Source of the DNA: Acholoe squamosa
Lineage: Eukaryota; Annelida; Polychaeta; Phyllodocida; Polynoidae
NCBI GenBank assembly: GCA_949317995.1
Contig: OX439048.1
Location: 22,511,495 to 22,575,494, forward strand
DNA: 64,000 bases
Direction: 5' to 3'
Shown piece by piece: positions 1 through 11,739 of this stretch; positions within the stretch are counted from its first letter, which is position 1, and each line of letters starts with the position of its first letter. A model generated the notes under the pieces. It ran no database searches. It was not told the DNA's origin and worked only from the letters and a program-made list of their open reading frames with translations. The position numbers were made by a program, and so were the translations under genes.

Positions 1-540
1 ACAGTGAAACTGGCTGTGTCCATTGCGTTCTGAAAACCTGTTGGTGTTGGAATGTAACACCTAAGCACCTGTTAGTAGGAGGATAGTGAGAAGAGAATAC
101 AGAGCATACTAGCGGCCAGCTTGGATTGGCTGAAATCCTTCACTAGTGTGGTGGGATTGTGGGCAAGGCTTGACCTATATCTGACAAGATTTTTATTCCC
201 ATGGCGCAGTGCTGGGGGAATGGTGAAAGTAGTCCCGGCCAGCTATCCCAGTATCCCACCACATCAGAGAAGGATTCGCCTGAGAATACAAGCTGAGGTT
301 AGATTGAATACAGAGATAGAGAGTGCATAGAAGTGGGTCAGTGCTGGGATGAGGTAGGAGAGGCTGGGGCATGTTTGAGTAGTGTACTCGGCCCCCACAT
401 GTTGCTATTTGAGAGAGGAATGTGCCCTGATGGTGGTGTCTGTATGCTGCAAAATGCCGCTGGTATGGTATATATTATCCGCCCATATCATGGTCCTTTT
501 TGATCTCCCACTCATGACATCCCTTTTCCATGTTTTCCCT
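1..540. other. non-coding stretch, nothing recognised
   Basis: Moderately AT-rich unique-looking DNA. The only open frame (121-330, 69 codons) has no splice context or recognisable motif, and I see no repeat structure apart from two similar GAATACA-containing phrases near 95 and 285. Confidence 0.5.
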
Positions 541-760
541 CTCTGCGCCCCATTCCGCTAACATCCCCAACCCTAGGATCCCTCTCCACACCCTCTTCCC
601 TCCCTACACTCACTTCCCTGACCTCCCCAAACCTAGTATCCTTCCATAGGCCTTCGTCCTCCCTGCACCACTTCTCTAACTACCTCAACCCTATAGCATC
701 CCTCTCCGCCCCTCTTGCCTCCCTGCACTCCCTCCCCTAACTTCCCCAAACATAACCTCC
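541..760. repeat. degenerate 60-bp pyrimidine-rich tandem repeat (about 3.5 copies)
   Basis: A phrase of the type CCTAGTATCCCTCTCC followed by CCTCCCTGCACTC and CTAACCTCCCCAAA recurs with a 60-bp step: the ATCC block sits near 578, 638 and 698. Copies are about 75-80 percent alike, so the array is old. Confidence 0.7.
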
Positions 761-772
761 CTCTCTTTATCC

Positions 773-817
773 ATGAGGTGTAAGAACCTTAGGACGTTAA
801 ACAAATCAGTCAATCAA
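773..817 (+). mobile_element. SINE-B, 5'-truncated 45-bp copy with 11-bp target duplication
   Basis: A short tail ending GGACGTTAAACAAATCAGTC plus AATCAATC matches the 3' end of the SINE-B copy at 45563-45660. It is flanked by a perfect direct repeat TCTCTTTATCC (762-772 and 818-828), the mark of LINE-mediated insertion. Only the 3' tail was inserted, as expected of aborted reverse transcription. Confidence 0.75.
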
Positions 818-828
818 TCTCTTTATCC

Positions 829-1129
829 CTTCTCCCCTTCCTGTACCCCTCCGATATCCTCCCCATTACCAGCCTCCCTTCTCCTCCCCATTACCAGCCT
901 CCCTTCTCCGTCCTTCCTCCTGCTCTGTACTCACTCCTTTACCTCCTCATCCCTAGCTGCCCAGTCCTTCCTCCTGTCCTTCTCGTTCACCCTCCCCCTG
1001 TGAAGTAGGGACCTTCATGTGAGGGCATGACGGAGCAGAATAACTTCATCGGGAGTCCATGAAGTCCCCTTCCATACTAACAGTGGGTATACCGGATTCG
1101 TAAAAGGCGACAAACTCGGGGTTCCTTGT
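829..1129. repeat. pyrimidine-rich low-complexity tract with 25-bp duplication
   Basis: Strongly C/T-biased sequence to about 1002. It contains a perfect 25-bp tandem duplication at 857-881 and 882-906 (TCCTCCCCATTACC...). The plus-strand open frame across it is only Ser/Pro/Leu low complexity. Nothing is seen in 1003-1129. Confidence 0.6.
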
Positions 1130-1183
1130 GAGCATGTGGGCAGCTGGTGTCCATATGAGCGTGTGGGCAGCTGGTGTCCATAT
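1130..1183. repeat. 27-bp tandem duplication
   Basis: GAGCATGTGGGCAGCTGG.. at 1130-1156 is repeated at 1157-1183 with one base difference (GAGCGTG). Confidence 0.8.
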
Positions 1184-1360
1184 GCATGGGCCTGGGCCTA
1201 CATGCTTGTCTTTTTTCATGGGTTTCCCCCTCAGTGAACCATGTTTGAGTAACCAAAGGCCATGGTTTGTCTGGCCCTGCCTATGGGAAGAGGCAAATAA
1301 AAGAACACTTGCTGTCCTTCATAAAGAGATGGGTAATGAAGCCCCTGTAGCAGTTTTTAA

Positions 1361-1583
1361 CCTGACCCCTCATAGATTTGGTCATTCATCTCATAGATTC
1401 AGTCATCCATAGAAACGGTCACCGCTGTGATGGACAAGGAGTGTATAAATACCTGTCTAGCTGTATGTACAAGCAACTTTTATATACCTGTCCAAATTGA
1501 GAAAGAAAGGACTGAATGTCCGATCTAACCTGAGTAAGTCTCGTGAAATACCGCGACGTAAAACTAATCAGTCAACCAGTCTT
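1361..1583 (+). mobile_element. SINE-B family, longer diverged copy
   Basis: Shares, in order, CATTCATCTCATAGATTC, a GTGATGGACAAG block, TATAAATACCTGT, and GAAAGAAAGGACTGAATGTC with the copy at 52315-52605. It ends in ACGTAAAACTAATCAGTCAA, a decayed form of the GTTAAAC..AATC tail. Boundaries are approximate and no target duplication was found. Confidence 0.6.
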
Positions 1584-1871
1584 GTTCACCACTATGTTTC
1601 TTCATTCTGCTCCTCACAACCCTATGACGTATAATTGCGCACATATTATGTAATTGGGCATTGCTGATAATGTACATCCACTATGGCCACTATGTTGCAT
1701 ATAATCAAGTTCAAAAGCACCTTAAGACCCACTCATACTAGTAGCACCATCACTAGCATTCTCTATGTCATGAGTACACATGCGATTTGGGGATTTATTC
1801 TATGTATTCACAGGGTTTATGCCACCTTACCACCTTCAATCCAGTTTGTATGTGAAGGAACTCTTGTCTAG

Positions 1872-2051
1872 ATCCGGGCTTCCCTAGCCCACTTAAAAGG
1901 GTCTATTTCTCCACTTTTCTATCCCCCCAGGATGTGTGTGGTGCAGATATGCGCAGGCACTGACATTCCCTTGTGAAATTGTGTAATGTAGTTCTCGCCA
2001 TGAATATGACCTTAGCTGTTGAAATGGCATTAAACATCTATTACTCACTCA
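1872..2051 (+). mobile_element. SINE-A, full-length copy 1
   Basis: About 180 bp beginning near GGGCTTCCCTAGCCCACTT and ending ATTAAACATC..ACTCACTC. Flanked by a 9-bp direct repeat CTTGTCTAG (1863-1871 and 2052-2060). The family recurs eight more times in the window. I could not find a convincing tRNA A/B-box pair in its head, so its promoter origin is undetermined. Confidence 0.85.
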
Positions 2052-2061
2052 CTTGTCTAGG

Positions 2062-3011
2062 TCTCCAATTAACCCATCTTGTGGAATTTTTCACAGTGAG
2101 TGAAAATAATCATACCAGAGTTTAGGATAAATCTGGTTGTTTTTTACACATGGTAATTCTGCCAGGTTCTAGCTCTAATCTCGCGACTTTTTGGCTGGAA
2201 CTATACCGCAATGCTGTAAGATGTATCATACAACCAACAGCACAGCGCGAATTGAGCCAGACTCTTGAGATAATTGTGTACCCTCATACAGCAGCTGATC
2301 GCAACATCGAAAAGATAAATAAAAGTAAAGCGACATAAAGGACAAGAAATCCTTTGTACCTCTAGGTAGACCGCTGTTTCTGCTTCACCCAAAATGGGAT
2401 CTCAGCAGTTTCAGTCTCCCAGTTTGTGTATTTATGCTTGTCAGGGAGGGTGTACTGCAATTTGAGTCCCTGCCCTAACCCATTCTTATGGTGATAAATC
2501 TAACTAGAGTGATCAATCCAATAACCACAGTTCAAACACACTGTCTCAAGCCAAAATCCCACCAGGTGAAAACCATGGGGTGGAAAAGGCATGTTGAAAA
2601 AAAAAATAGAAAAAGGAAAGCTAAAGAATATAGCAGGAGAGGCTGAAAAAAATCCGTCGCTCAGTGTGATGTGCTATTACCGAATCATTAGTGCTATACA
2701 TTAACCTGTTAGCCACCATGTTGGATCGAAGCGGGCTGCAGGGTGATGAAATTCAAATGAATTGTCATCAAAGCATAGAGGGAGCAGCTCACCAGGCTAA
2801 AAATAGCCTGGTGATGTCTATAGAGGAAGTCACTCATAGTAAGGGGTCAGCCCACCCCTCAGTCCAGCTACAGTGGTATACGGTGTACACCAGCCTTCGG
2901 TGACAGCCAAGGTGGTGTGGGTTATGTTAATATAGTTCTGTAATACCCTGCACCCGCACCAAAGCGGGGACATCCAGAATTTGGCCATATTTGGGGCTTC
3001 AAAATTTCTTA
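2062..3011. other. non-coding stretch with one perfect hairpin
   Basis: No supported gene. It contains an A-run at 2599-2607 and the perfect inverted repeat at 2790-2813 listed separately. Open frames of 62-75 codons have no motif or splice support. Confidence 0.5.
2790..2813. repeat. perfect 10-bp inverted repeat
   Basis: CACCAGGCTA, loop AAAA, TAGCCTGGTG. The arms are exactly complementary. No U-run follows, so it is not a simple terminator. Confidence 0.8.
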
Positions 3012-3200
3012 TACCGTAAAACCCTGTGTATAAGCCGCATCCTGAGTTAAGGAACATTCTATAAGCTACCCTAAGGGTCAGAAATGGTATATAATATGCG
3101 GCTTGTGCTTGGGGTTCTACAGCAGTGTTTTAGAGGGAAAGCCTGCCCATAAGCAGCATCTGCAGTTTATGAATATCCTATAAGATGCACTATGCATCTG
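3012..3200 (+). mobile_element. decayed TACCGTAA-type TIR element fragment
   Basis: Starts TACCGTAAAACCC then GTGTATAAGCCGCATCC, the same terminal design as the intact elements at 8666-8960 and 29371-29575. Internal phrases such as TATAAGATGCACT near 3180 echo the terminus, but no clean opposite end is visible. Confidence 0.5.
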
Positions 3201-4026
3201 GATTATGGTTGGAGTCTGGAAATAAGGTATTCAGTGTGCGGGTTGTTATACCTACTGTCAGGCGTCTCACAATTAAGACATGGGGTAAGAGGTGTACCTG
3301 CTTCATCCTGACTTTATATAAAGGAAAGGAAAAAGATATTGGAAAACGTGAGGGGCAAGGTAGTCAGGGAGTTATGGATGGTGAACACTAATGTAGTCAG
3401 GCAGCGCTCAATAGCAGACAACAGTCATTAGGAACGTTACTTTGCCAATATAGTACTTCCTAGAATCTATGATTACTGCCTCGGTGCCCACTCCATTGTC
3501 AGCCCTGATGGATACGTATCGATTCTGTGCGTTTTGTGTGTGGGATAGAGAAGTACTGATGTGTGTGTGTGTGGGGGGGGGGGGTTATATACATGCACAC
3601 GCGACTTGCTCCAAGTGCTAAACAATGGCAATGGTTTGCAAAAGATGTTTCATGTATGGGCCATGCATAAAGGATTCCCCACACGGGGTACATGGTCCCC
3701 CTTTTTTGTTGGCTGCTCAATGTGAGATCTATCTCAGATTAGTGTGTGCAGCCAGCCAAAAAGGATAATCTAACTCGCCTCCATGTTGGGTATCCATTTT
3801 GTACGGCTGTGCACACTTATGTCATTCATCATGTTAGAATAGGACTGGAGAGACCTAAGTAGTATGTCGTGTGGCAGCGACAACGACAATACCGGTATAT
3901 TGATTTCCTAAAATCCATCCCACATGGCTTATTTTATCCAATTTTAGATAAGTAAATCGATAGTATTGACTACTAAATGACTCTGTTAACATATGCTCTA
4001 AATTGTTGCCCTGACTTGTAATTTGA
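3201..4026. repeat. non-coding stretch with (GT)n-G(n) microsatellite
   Basis: A GT repeat running into a G-tract lies at about 3559-3584. The rest holds only short open frames (68-73 codons) without recognisable features. Confidence 0.5.
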
Positions 4027-4356
4027 TTGATTAACCAGGAAGTTTTAATAGTTCTGGGGGGCTATTTTTGAAACTGCATTAGCTGACTTCCTGAGTTTTA
4101 TCAGGAAATCACTCTGAAGTTTGAATAATGAAAACATGTTTAAGCAGGGCAACAGCTGGAGTAGAATCACCATCAAAATCAATACTTTTAAAGTTTATCA
4201 AACCACATTTTTCTTCCACTGTGCATGGTCTTCTATTCTAAAACTAATGATGCGGTCCTCACGAGTTACTCAGTTGCAGTCCTTGTGAGTTACTTACTTG
4301 CAATCCTTGATTAACCAAGAAGTTTTAATAGTTCTGGGGGGCTATTTTTGAAACTG
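4027..4356 (+). repeat. 50-bp direct repeat pair abutting the satellite
   Basis: Positions 4027-4076 and 4307-4356 share TTGATTAACC.. through CTATTTTTGAAACTG with about one mismatch, 280 bp apart. The second copy ends exactly where the 69-bp array begins. The spacer has its own short repeats (GAGTTACT, CAGTCCTTG). Confidence 0.75.
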
Positions 4357-7300
4357 TATCTATGGTAGAATTGATTGTGGACTCATGTTTGCCCCTGTAG
4401 TTCCCTTACAGGGTTAAGTCATGTATATATGTGGTAGTATTGACGGTGAACTCATGTCTGCCCCTGTAGTTCCCTTACAGGGTTAAGTCATGTATATATG
4501 TGGTAGTATTGACGGTGGACTCATGTCTGCCCCTGTAGTTCCTGTACAGGGTTAAGCCGTGTATATATGTGGTAGTATTGACTGTGGACTCATGTCTGCC
4601 CCTGTGCTTCCCTTACAGGGTTAAGTCATGTATATATGTGGTAGTATTGACTGTGGACTCATGTCTGCCCCTGTGCTTCCCTTACAAGGTTAAGTCATGT
4701 ATATATGTGGTAGTATTGACTGTGGAATCATGTCTGCCCCTGTGCTTCCCTTACAGGGTTAAGTCATGTATATATGGGGTAGTATTGACTGTGGACTCAT
4801 GTCTGCCCCTGTGCTTCCCTTACAGGGTTAAGTCATGTATATATGTGGTAGTATTGACTGTGGACTCATGTCTGCCCCTGTGCTTCCCTTACAGGGTTAA
4901 GTCATGTATATATGTGGTAGTATTGACTGTGGAATCATGTCTGCCCCTGTGCTTCCCTTACAGGGTTAAGTCATGTATATATGTGGTAGTATTGATTGTG
5001 GACTCATGTCTGCCCCTGTAGTTCCTGTACAGGGTTAAGCCATGTATATATGTGGTAGTATTGACGGTGAACTCATGTCTGCCCCTGTGCTTCCCTTACA
5101 AGGTTAAGTCATGTATATATGTGGTAGTATTGACTGTGGACTCATGTCTGCCCCTGTGCTTCCCTTACAGGGTTAAGTCATGTATATATGTGGTAGTATT
5201 GACTGTGGACTCATGTCTGCCCCTGTAGTTCCTGTACAGGGTTAAGCCGTGTATATATGTGGTAGTATTGACTGTGGACTCATGTCTGCCCCTGTGCTTC
5301 CCTTACAGGGTTAAGTCATGTATATATGTGGTAGTATTGACTGTGGACTCATGTCTGCCCCTGTGCTTCCCTTACAGGGTTAAGTCATGTATATATGTGG
5401 TAGTATTGACTGTGGACTCATGTCTGCCCCTGTGCTTCCCTTACAGGGTTAAGTCATGTATATATGTGGTAGTATTGACTGTGGACTCATGTCTGCCCCT
5501 GTGCTTCCCTTACAGGGTTAAGTCATGTATATATGTGGTAGTATTGACGGCGGACTCATCTCTGCCCCTGTAGTTCCCTTACAGGGTTAAGTCATGTATA
5601 TATGTGGTAGTATTGACGGTGGACTCATGTCTGCCCCTGTAGTTCCCTTACAGGGTTAAGTCATGTATATATGTGGTAGTATTGACTGTGGACTCATGTC
5701 TGCCCCTGTGCTTCCCTTACAGGGTTAAGTCATGTATATATGTGGTAGTATTGACTGTGGACTCATGTCTGCCCCTGTGCTTCCCTTACAGGGTTAAGTC
5801 ATGTATATATGTGGTAGTATTGACGGGGAACTCATGTCTGCCCCTGTAGTTCCCTTACAGGGTTAAGTCATGTATATATGTGGTAGTATTGACTGTGGAC
5901 TCATGTCTGCCCCTGTAGTTCCCTTACAGGGTTAAGTCATGTATATATGTGGTAGTATTGACTGTGGACTCATATCTGCCCCTGTGCTTCCCTTACAGGG
6001 TTAAGTCATGTATATATGTGGTAGTATTGACTGTGGACTCATGTCTGCCCCTGTGCTTCCCTTACAGGGTTAAGTCATGTATATATGTGGTAGAATTGAC
6101 GGGGAACTCATGTCTGCCCCTGTAGTTCCCTTACAGGGTTAAGTCATGTATATATGTGGTAGTATTGACTGTGGACTCATGTCTGCCCCTGTAGTTCCCT
6201 TACAGGGTTAAGTCATGTATATATGTGGTAGTATTGACTGTGGACTCATATCTGCCCCTGTGCTTCCCTTACAGGGTTAAGTCATGTATATATGTGGTAG
6301 TATTGACTGTGGAATCATGTCTGCCCCTGTGCTTCCCTTACAGGGTTAAGTCATGTATATATGTGGTAGTATTGACGGTGAACTCATGTCTGCCCCTGTG
6401 CTTCCCTTACAGGGTTAAGTCATGTATATATGTGGTAGTATTGACGGCGGACTCATTTCTGCCCCTGTAGTTCCCTTACAGGGTTAAGTCATGTATATAT
6501 GTGGTAGTATTGACGGTGGACTCATGTCTGCCCCTGTAGTTCCCTTACAGGGTTAAGTCATGTATATATGTGGTAGTATTGACTGTGGACTCATGTCTGC
6601 CCCTGTGCTTCCCTTACAGGGTCGGGCTTCCCTAGCCCACATAGAAGGATCTACATCTCTTCTTTCCTATCTCCTCAGGATGTGTGTGGTGCACATGTGC
6701 GTGGGCACTGACACATTCCTCTCTGATATTGTGTAATGTCATTCTCGCCATGAATATGACCTTAGCTGTCGAAATGGTGTTAAACATGTATTACTCACTC
6801 ACTCATTCCCTTACAGGGTTAAGCCGTGTATATATGTGGTTGTATTGACGGTGGACTCATGTCTGCGCCTGTAGTTACCTTACATGGTTAAGTCATGTAT
6901 ATATGTGGTAGTATTGACGGTGGACTCATGTCTGCCCCTGTAGTTCCCTTACAGGGTTAAGTCATGTATATATGTGGTAGTATTGACGGTGGACTCATGT
7001 CTGCCCCTGTAGTTCCCTTACAGGGTTAAGCTGTGTATATATGTGGTAGTATTGATTGTGGACTCATGTCTGCCCCTGTGCTTCCCTTACAGGGTTAAGC
7101 CATGTATATATGTGGTAGTATTGATTGTGAACTCATGTCTGCCCCTGTGCTTCCCTTACAGTGTTAAGTCATGTATATATGGGGTAGTATTGATTGTGGA
7201 CTCATGTCTGCCCCTGTTGTTCCCTTACAGGGTTAAGCCGTGTATATATGTGGTAGTATTGACTGTGGAATCATGTCTGCCCCTGTGCTTCCCTTACAGG

Positions 7301-7918
7301 GTTAAGTCATGTATATATGTGGTAGTATTGACTGTGGAATCATGTCTGCCCCTGTAGTTCCCTTACAGGGTTAAGTCATGTATATATGGGGTAGTATTGA
7401 CTGGACTCATGTCTGCCCCTGTGCTTCCCTCACAGGGTTAAGTCATGTATATATGTGGTAGTATTGACTGTGGACTCATGTCTGCCCCTGTGCTTCCCTT
7501 ACAGGGTTAAGTCATGTATATATGTGGTAGAATTGACGGTGGACTCATGTCTGCCCCTGTGCTTCCCTTACAGGGTTAAGTCATGTATATATGTGGTAGT
7601 ATTGACTGTGGACTCATGTCTGCCCCTGTGCTTCCCTTACAGGGTTAAGTCATGTATATATGTGGTAGTATTGACTGTGGACTCATGTCTGCCCCTGTGC
7701 TTCCCTTACAGGGTTAAGTCATGTATATATGTGGTAGTATTGACGGGGAACTCATGTCTGCCCCTGTAGTTCCCTTACAGGGTTAAGTCATGTATATATG
7801 TGGTAGTATTGACGGTGGACTCATGTCTGCCCCTGTAGTTCCTGTACAGGGTTAAGCCGTGTATATATGTGGTAGTATTGACGGTGGACTCATGCCTGCT
7901 CCTGTGCTTCCCTTACAG
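4357..7918 (+). repeat. 69-bp minisatellite, about 49 copies
   Basis: The unit runs GTGGTAGTATTGACTGTGGA ... TGTGCTTCCCTTACAGGG ... GTCATGTATATAT, 69 bp. Because 69 is divisible by 3, it yields plus-strand open frames of a repeated 23-residue peptide (104-150 codons); these are by-products. At least two sequence types alternate: GACTGTGG with TGTGCTTCCC, and GACGGTGG with TGTAGTTCCC; some units carry CCTGTACAGG. Longer-range copies exist: a 4-unit (276-bp) block starting 5822 is repeated from 6098, and a segment starting 5546 recurs 897 bp (13 units) later at 6443. Each unit carries a pyrimidine tract ending TTACAG, a 3' splice-site look-alike. Interrupted by a SINE at 6623-6805. Confidence 0.97.
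6623..6805 (+). mobile_element. SINE-A copy 2, inserted in the satellite
   Basis: A 183-bp element with the CGGGCTTCCCTAGCCC head and (ACTC)n tail sits inside a 69-bp unit. The satellite sequence TTCCCTTACAGGGT is duplicated perfectly at 6609-6622 and 6806-6819, giving exact borders. This copy fixes the element length for the family. Confidence 0.95.
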
Positions 7919-7989
7919 GCTGATTGAGGTGTTTGTACGTGGACCCTGCACCCACCCTGCCTCCTCCTTCTCCACAACCAACGACCCAG
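7919..7989 (+). CDS. candidate internal exon (71 bp), unidentified protein
   Basis: The last satellite unit ends in TGCTTCCCTTACAG, a good polypyrimidine-AG acceptor, and 71 bases later CCCAG is followed by GTAAGG, a strong donor. Two of the three frames meet an early stop (TGA). The third is open throughout and reads, from the second base, Leu-Ile-Glu-Val-Phe-Val-Arg-Gly-Pro-Cys then a Ser/Thr-rich stretch ending Asn-Asp-Pro, leaving one base (phase 1). The composition is unlike the surrounding repeats: C-rich, with no stop and no low-complexity tract. The next candidate exon that fits this phase is 54139-54361, whose first two bases complete an Asp codon and keep the frame open. I do not recognise the protein family. 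What I see is the splice signals and open frame; that this is an exon is inference. Confidence 0.5.
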
Positions 7990-8661
7990 GTAAGGCTCAC
8001 TACACTGAATCACTTAACTCTCTACTCTAGACATTTTTATATCACCTCTACTAGTTCCATTTTTTTGTATGTGTGCGAATACATGCAGATAGGTGCATAG
8101 GGAAGGGGTGGGGGAGGATTGGATTTAAATTGACTTCTGCAAGTAACAGTTTTACGGTAGATTCTAACTTATCTGTCTCAAGTACTTGGAAGTTTACCTC
8201 GATTATAGCACATATACATTTGTTGTGCTGTTCTTCCTTTTTTCAACGCCACAAACGCCTTACATTAACATTAGTAACATCACACATAAAGGACTATGAA
8301 TGGTAATTGAATATATTGCAAAAGGCTTTAAACTGACACTGATTAAAAAAGTGGATATCTAGCCATCATAAGTGGTGACATATGCATGTATTTCTGCGAC
8401 ATGAAGCGCTACAAGTTGAATTTAGGATATGTAGCGGACATATTGTGTCTTGTCAATTTTGACGGGTTTTTTGTGTCCTATAATTTCACTCAATAATATT
8501 GAGTCTGTGATAGTCCATGAGCATTGTTCACCACTTAGTTTTCAGTGCAGCTGTCTGTATTGTGACTGCTGTGAGTATAGACTTGTCTGGGCTAACATAG
8601 ATCTATATAGACCTACAGTAACCCACGTGTTGCCGCTATCACGTCAGCAACATTATTGACC
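7990..8661. other. non-coding stretch, intron-like
   Basis: AT-rich DNA downstream of the candidate exon's donor. Only 69- and 77-codon open frames without motifs; no repeat recognised. Confidence 0.5.
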
Positions 8662-8665
8662 TATA

Positions 8666-8960
8666 CCGTAATCTCCCGCGTATAAGGCGCGTCTGATACG
8701 GGGGGGGGGGGTTTAGTTCCCATTGGATCCACAAGGGGGACACCAAGACCTTTCTTTTGATATCTTACATGCCCCCTTGGTCAAAATAGGACAAAAGGGG
8801 GCCCAGTAGGGTCCAAGGTGGCCCAAGCTACACATAGGTTTTTGAATTTTGAAAATTCATCCAGTAGAACCAAAGTTATGAATTTTTCATTTTTTTGAGA
8901 ATTTTCCAAAACTAGCTGCGCCTTATACGCGGACTGCGCCTTATACGCGGGAGATTACGG
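8666..8960. mobile_element. TA-flanked TIR element (MITE), 295 bp, 25-bp perfect TIRs
   Basis: Termini are CCGTAATCTCCCGCG followed by TATAAGGCGC, and its exact reverse complement at the right end, with TA on both sides (8664-8665, 8961-8962). A TA duplication points to a Tc1/mariner-like or similar transposase. A second, partial terminus lies just inside the right end (GCGCCTTATACGCGG twice). No coding capacity. Confidence 0.88.
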
Positions 8961-8962
8961 TA

Positions 8963-10630
8963 TGTGGGTTTTCAAGAAGAATATGTTTATTTTTCGCGAA
9001 CATAAAAATCAGTATCAGAATCATTTTGAAAAGTGAAAAAAGGTGTTGAAGGGAATCCCCAATTCTCTCCAATAAATTAAACCTATTAGTAAATGGAATG
9101 AGGACAAATTATGATTATACAATAACATCATTTTGACATTTCCTATTGTTGATAAAAAATGATACTATAAATATTAAGTGCCACAAAAATAAGATGTCTC
9201 CAGGTGGATGACTCATAACCGGAAGTACTTCTTTGTAGTGACCAGGAGCAGAATGTTTTACTTGTTTTTCTTTAAATTGATGACATTTTTATTTCACCGA
9301 AATTATGTAAATAGAAGGCACTATTTGGGTGGGTGGTAGCAGAGGGTAAACCACCTCATACTAGCTCACGAGGAGACAGCAAATACAGACAGACACAACT
9401 TGACATAGTCCCACATGAAATTTCTAGAATAATGACAATAAAAATGAGCCTTACATTCTGAGGGGAATAGGTCAGATGGAAGTTCAAACAGCAGCCTGTG
9501 GCATTACTCAGCAGAAGTTGGAATAGAATTTTATGAAAGAATGTCTGTCATTATGATTTGCTCATCTAAATGCATGTGGTGTACTCTGCTGTATTAATCC
9601 TACCCTCCTCACGTTCAGAGTAAATAGACTAAAAACCAACATGTATGTTAAACAGGTATTGTCAGAACACTTGTACTTTGTTGTGCTTCATTTTTGGTCG
9701 GTTTTTGACATTATTTGCCCCTAGACTGCACTGTTTGCTGTTGAGCTCGGTAGCACCGGTGTGAAATCATTGCGGACACTCCAGATTTCATGACGCGACA
9801 TTTTTATGACAGAAAGAAGCTGTCAAATAGACATGGTACTTTAGGGGCCGGAGGTTAAGGTAGTGTGATCTGTGTGTGTTCTTATGGGATGTGTGGGGAT
9901 GGGGGCGCCTTATGATAGTTTTTTTTTTTTTTTTAATTTATTTTGTTGAGAATGATGTTCTTGCTGAATTGCTTCCCATTCTTCTTATGGACCACTTCCT
10001 TTAAACGCTAGGGGTGATAATGCAGGGATGTAAGTTAATGTGAATTCGACATACTTTCTTGGGTGAAAGTATTGTAATATCATACATGAACTATGAATTC
10101 AGAATTCCGATGTGCATCTTCAGCAGTTGGCCCAGCATTTTTCATACACCCTGACATATTTCTGATAAGTGAAATCATAATGGAGGGTATACTGCTATGA
10201 TGTGCTACCCTGTCCGCTACTTCGAGATGCCATTTTCTCCTATGTCATTAGGAATTCCCAATTTTCTGGGAGATTTTTGTTAGATTATGCAAGTTTACTA
10301 AAGCTCTACTTCTGGGAACACACCAGGGCTATACTGCCTGCCAGGTGTATAATTGCGAAGAAAAAAAAAAGACAAACAAAAAACATGAACCTGGAGGCAT
10401 TGTGAAGGCTCAACATACCGGTACTTGAGTGATACCACTGCCCCAGGCACTGTCCACACTCTACCACCCCCTCCACTACCCCCAACCCCTCCCACATGTA
10501 TGTATACAAGCTATGCTTTGACGTCATACCCCTGCTGCTAGAGAAGTTTGTACACATGGATGACATTGTGAATATGCACAATGATGCACAACTATTGTGT
10601 GGATTATCGTTTGTTTATTCTCGGGGTTAT
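8963..10630. other. non-coding stretch
   Basis: AT-rich, with a T-run at about 9918-9934 and an A-run near 10362. No gene, SINE or tandem array recognised. Open frames near 10202-10581 on both strands are short and overlap a C-rich tract. Confidence 0.5.
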
Positions 10631-10640
10631 TCTCTCTCTG

Positions 10641-10692
<52 letters not shown>
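10631..10692. repeat. (TC)n microsatellite
   Basis: About 30 nearly uninterrupted CT dinucleotides. It produces a Leu-Ser repeat open frame that should be ignored. Confidence 0.95.
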
Positions 10693-10696
<4 letters not shown>

Positions 10697-11219
10697 TCTC
10701 AACATCGATCTCCCTCTTGTCTGTCTTTGTCTCTCATTCTCTTAAAATGCTAGATTAGAATTCTTGCATCTTCTCAAAATCATTGACCCTTAAATTATGT
10801 ATTGTCAAAGTACCTGGTAAATGCCTGCCGTATATATCAAAAGTTCATGTTAAAAGTTTGATAGGTGAACGAAGTGGCAGATACAACTTTATAAGAACAA
10901 GTGTCTCGGCATGTAAATAATACTTGAAACTTGTTATTGTCTAAACTTTTAACAGACATACAGTTCTATAGTAACTTGACCTGCGTGTATTAGTGCAGAC
11001 TGGTGTGATTCCTGTGACACCTAGAATTTTCTCTCAAGAATCCCTGGAAACTGCCAAATATGTTGAACCTTTATGCCAGTTTTGCAGACAATTCTACAGA
11101 CTACTTGGAAGTTTAGTGACACCCATATACCTCAATGTGTGTGGATGTCCCTAAGTTTCCTACTTCAGTAAAATTAAATGCTATGTATCATATCTAAATT
11201 CTTACATTGGAGGGGAGAT
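10693..11219. other. non-coding stretch
   Basis: AT-rich and unremarkable; probably the flank of the LINE 3' end. Nothing supported. Confidence 0.4.
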
Positions 11220-11739
11220 TATTTTTTGAACAAATTTAAACTTTATTTGGTCTAGTGGTACATACATCATGCAAACATAGACATGCAGTGTATTTTGTCG
11301 TTATGTATTAGAAATATAACGCCTGTATAAGTTTGTCTAAGTACATTCGTTGATATATTACACGATTACCTATTTTACAAGGTAATTCTTTTTGATAATA
11401 ACACGACCAAACAGTTAATGACCAGATCGTCATTTCAAAAATGTTGTTATGATCTGACCACTTAAATCATTACAGATATTCATACAATTATACGATATAA
11501 TAACAATTATTTTGAACAATTTGGGGCACTTTCCATCTACTTTAAGTACAAGAAAGTAATCGATACCCCCCCTAGTCGTAGAAATGATTTTAATTTTATA
11601 CAGCATGCGCAGATACTATCTAATATGCTAGCATTGACAAAGTCGACGGAGACAATCATCATTGGTCTTTAAATAGACCGTTATTATTGCACTTTAAGAA
11701 GTAGGTTTAACAATATGTATAATTGTTTTACAATATATC

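Noticed and set aside
4569..7769. Plus-strand open frames of 81-150 codons with a 23-residue repeat
   Set aside because: They are translations of the 69-bp satellite (69 = 23 x 3) and end wherever a TGTAGTTCC variant unit creates a stop.
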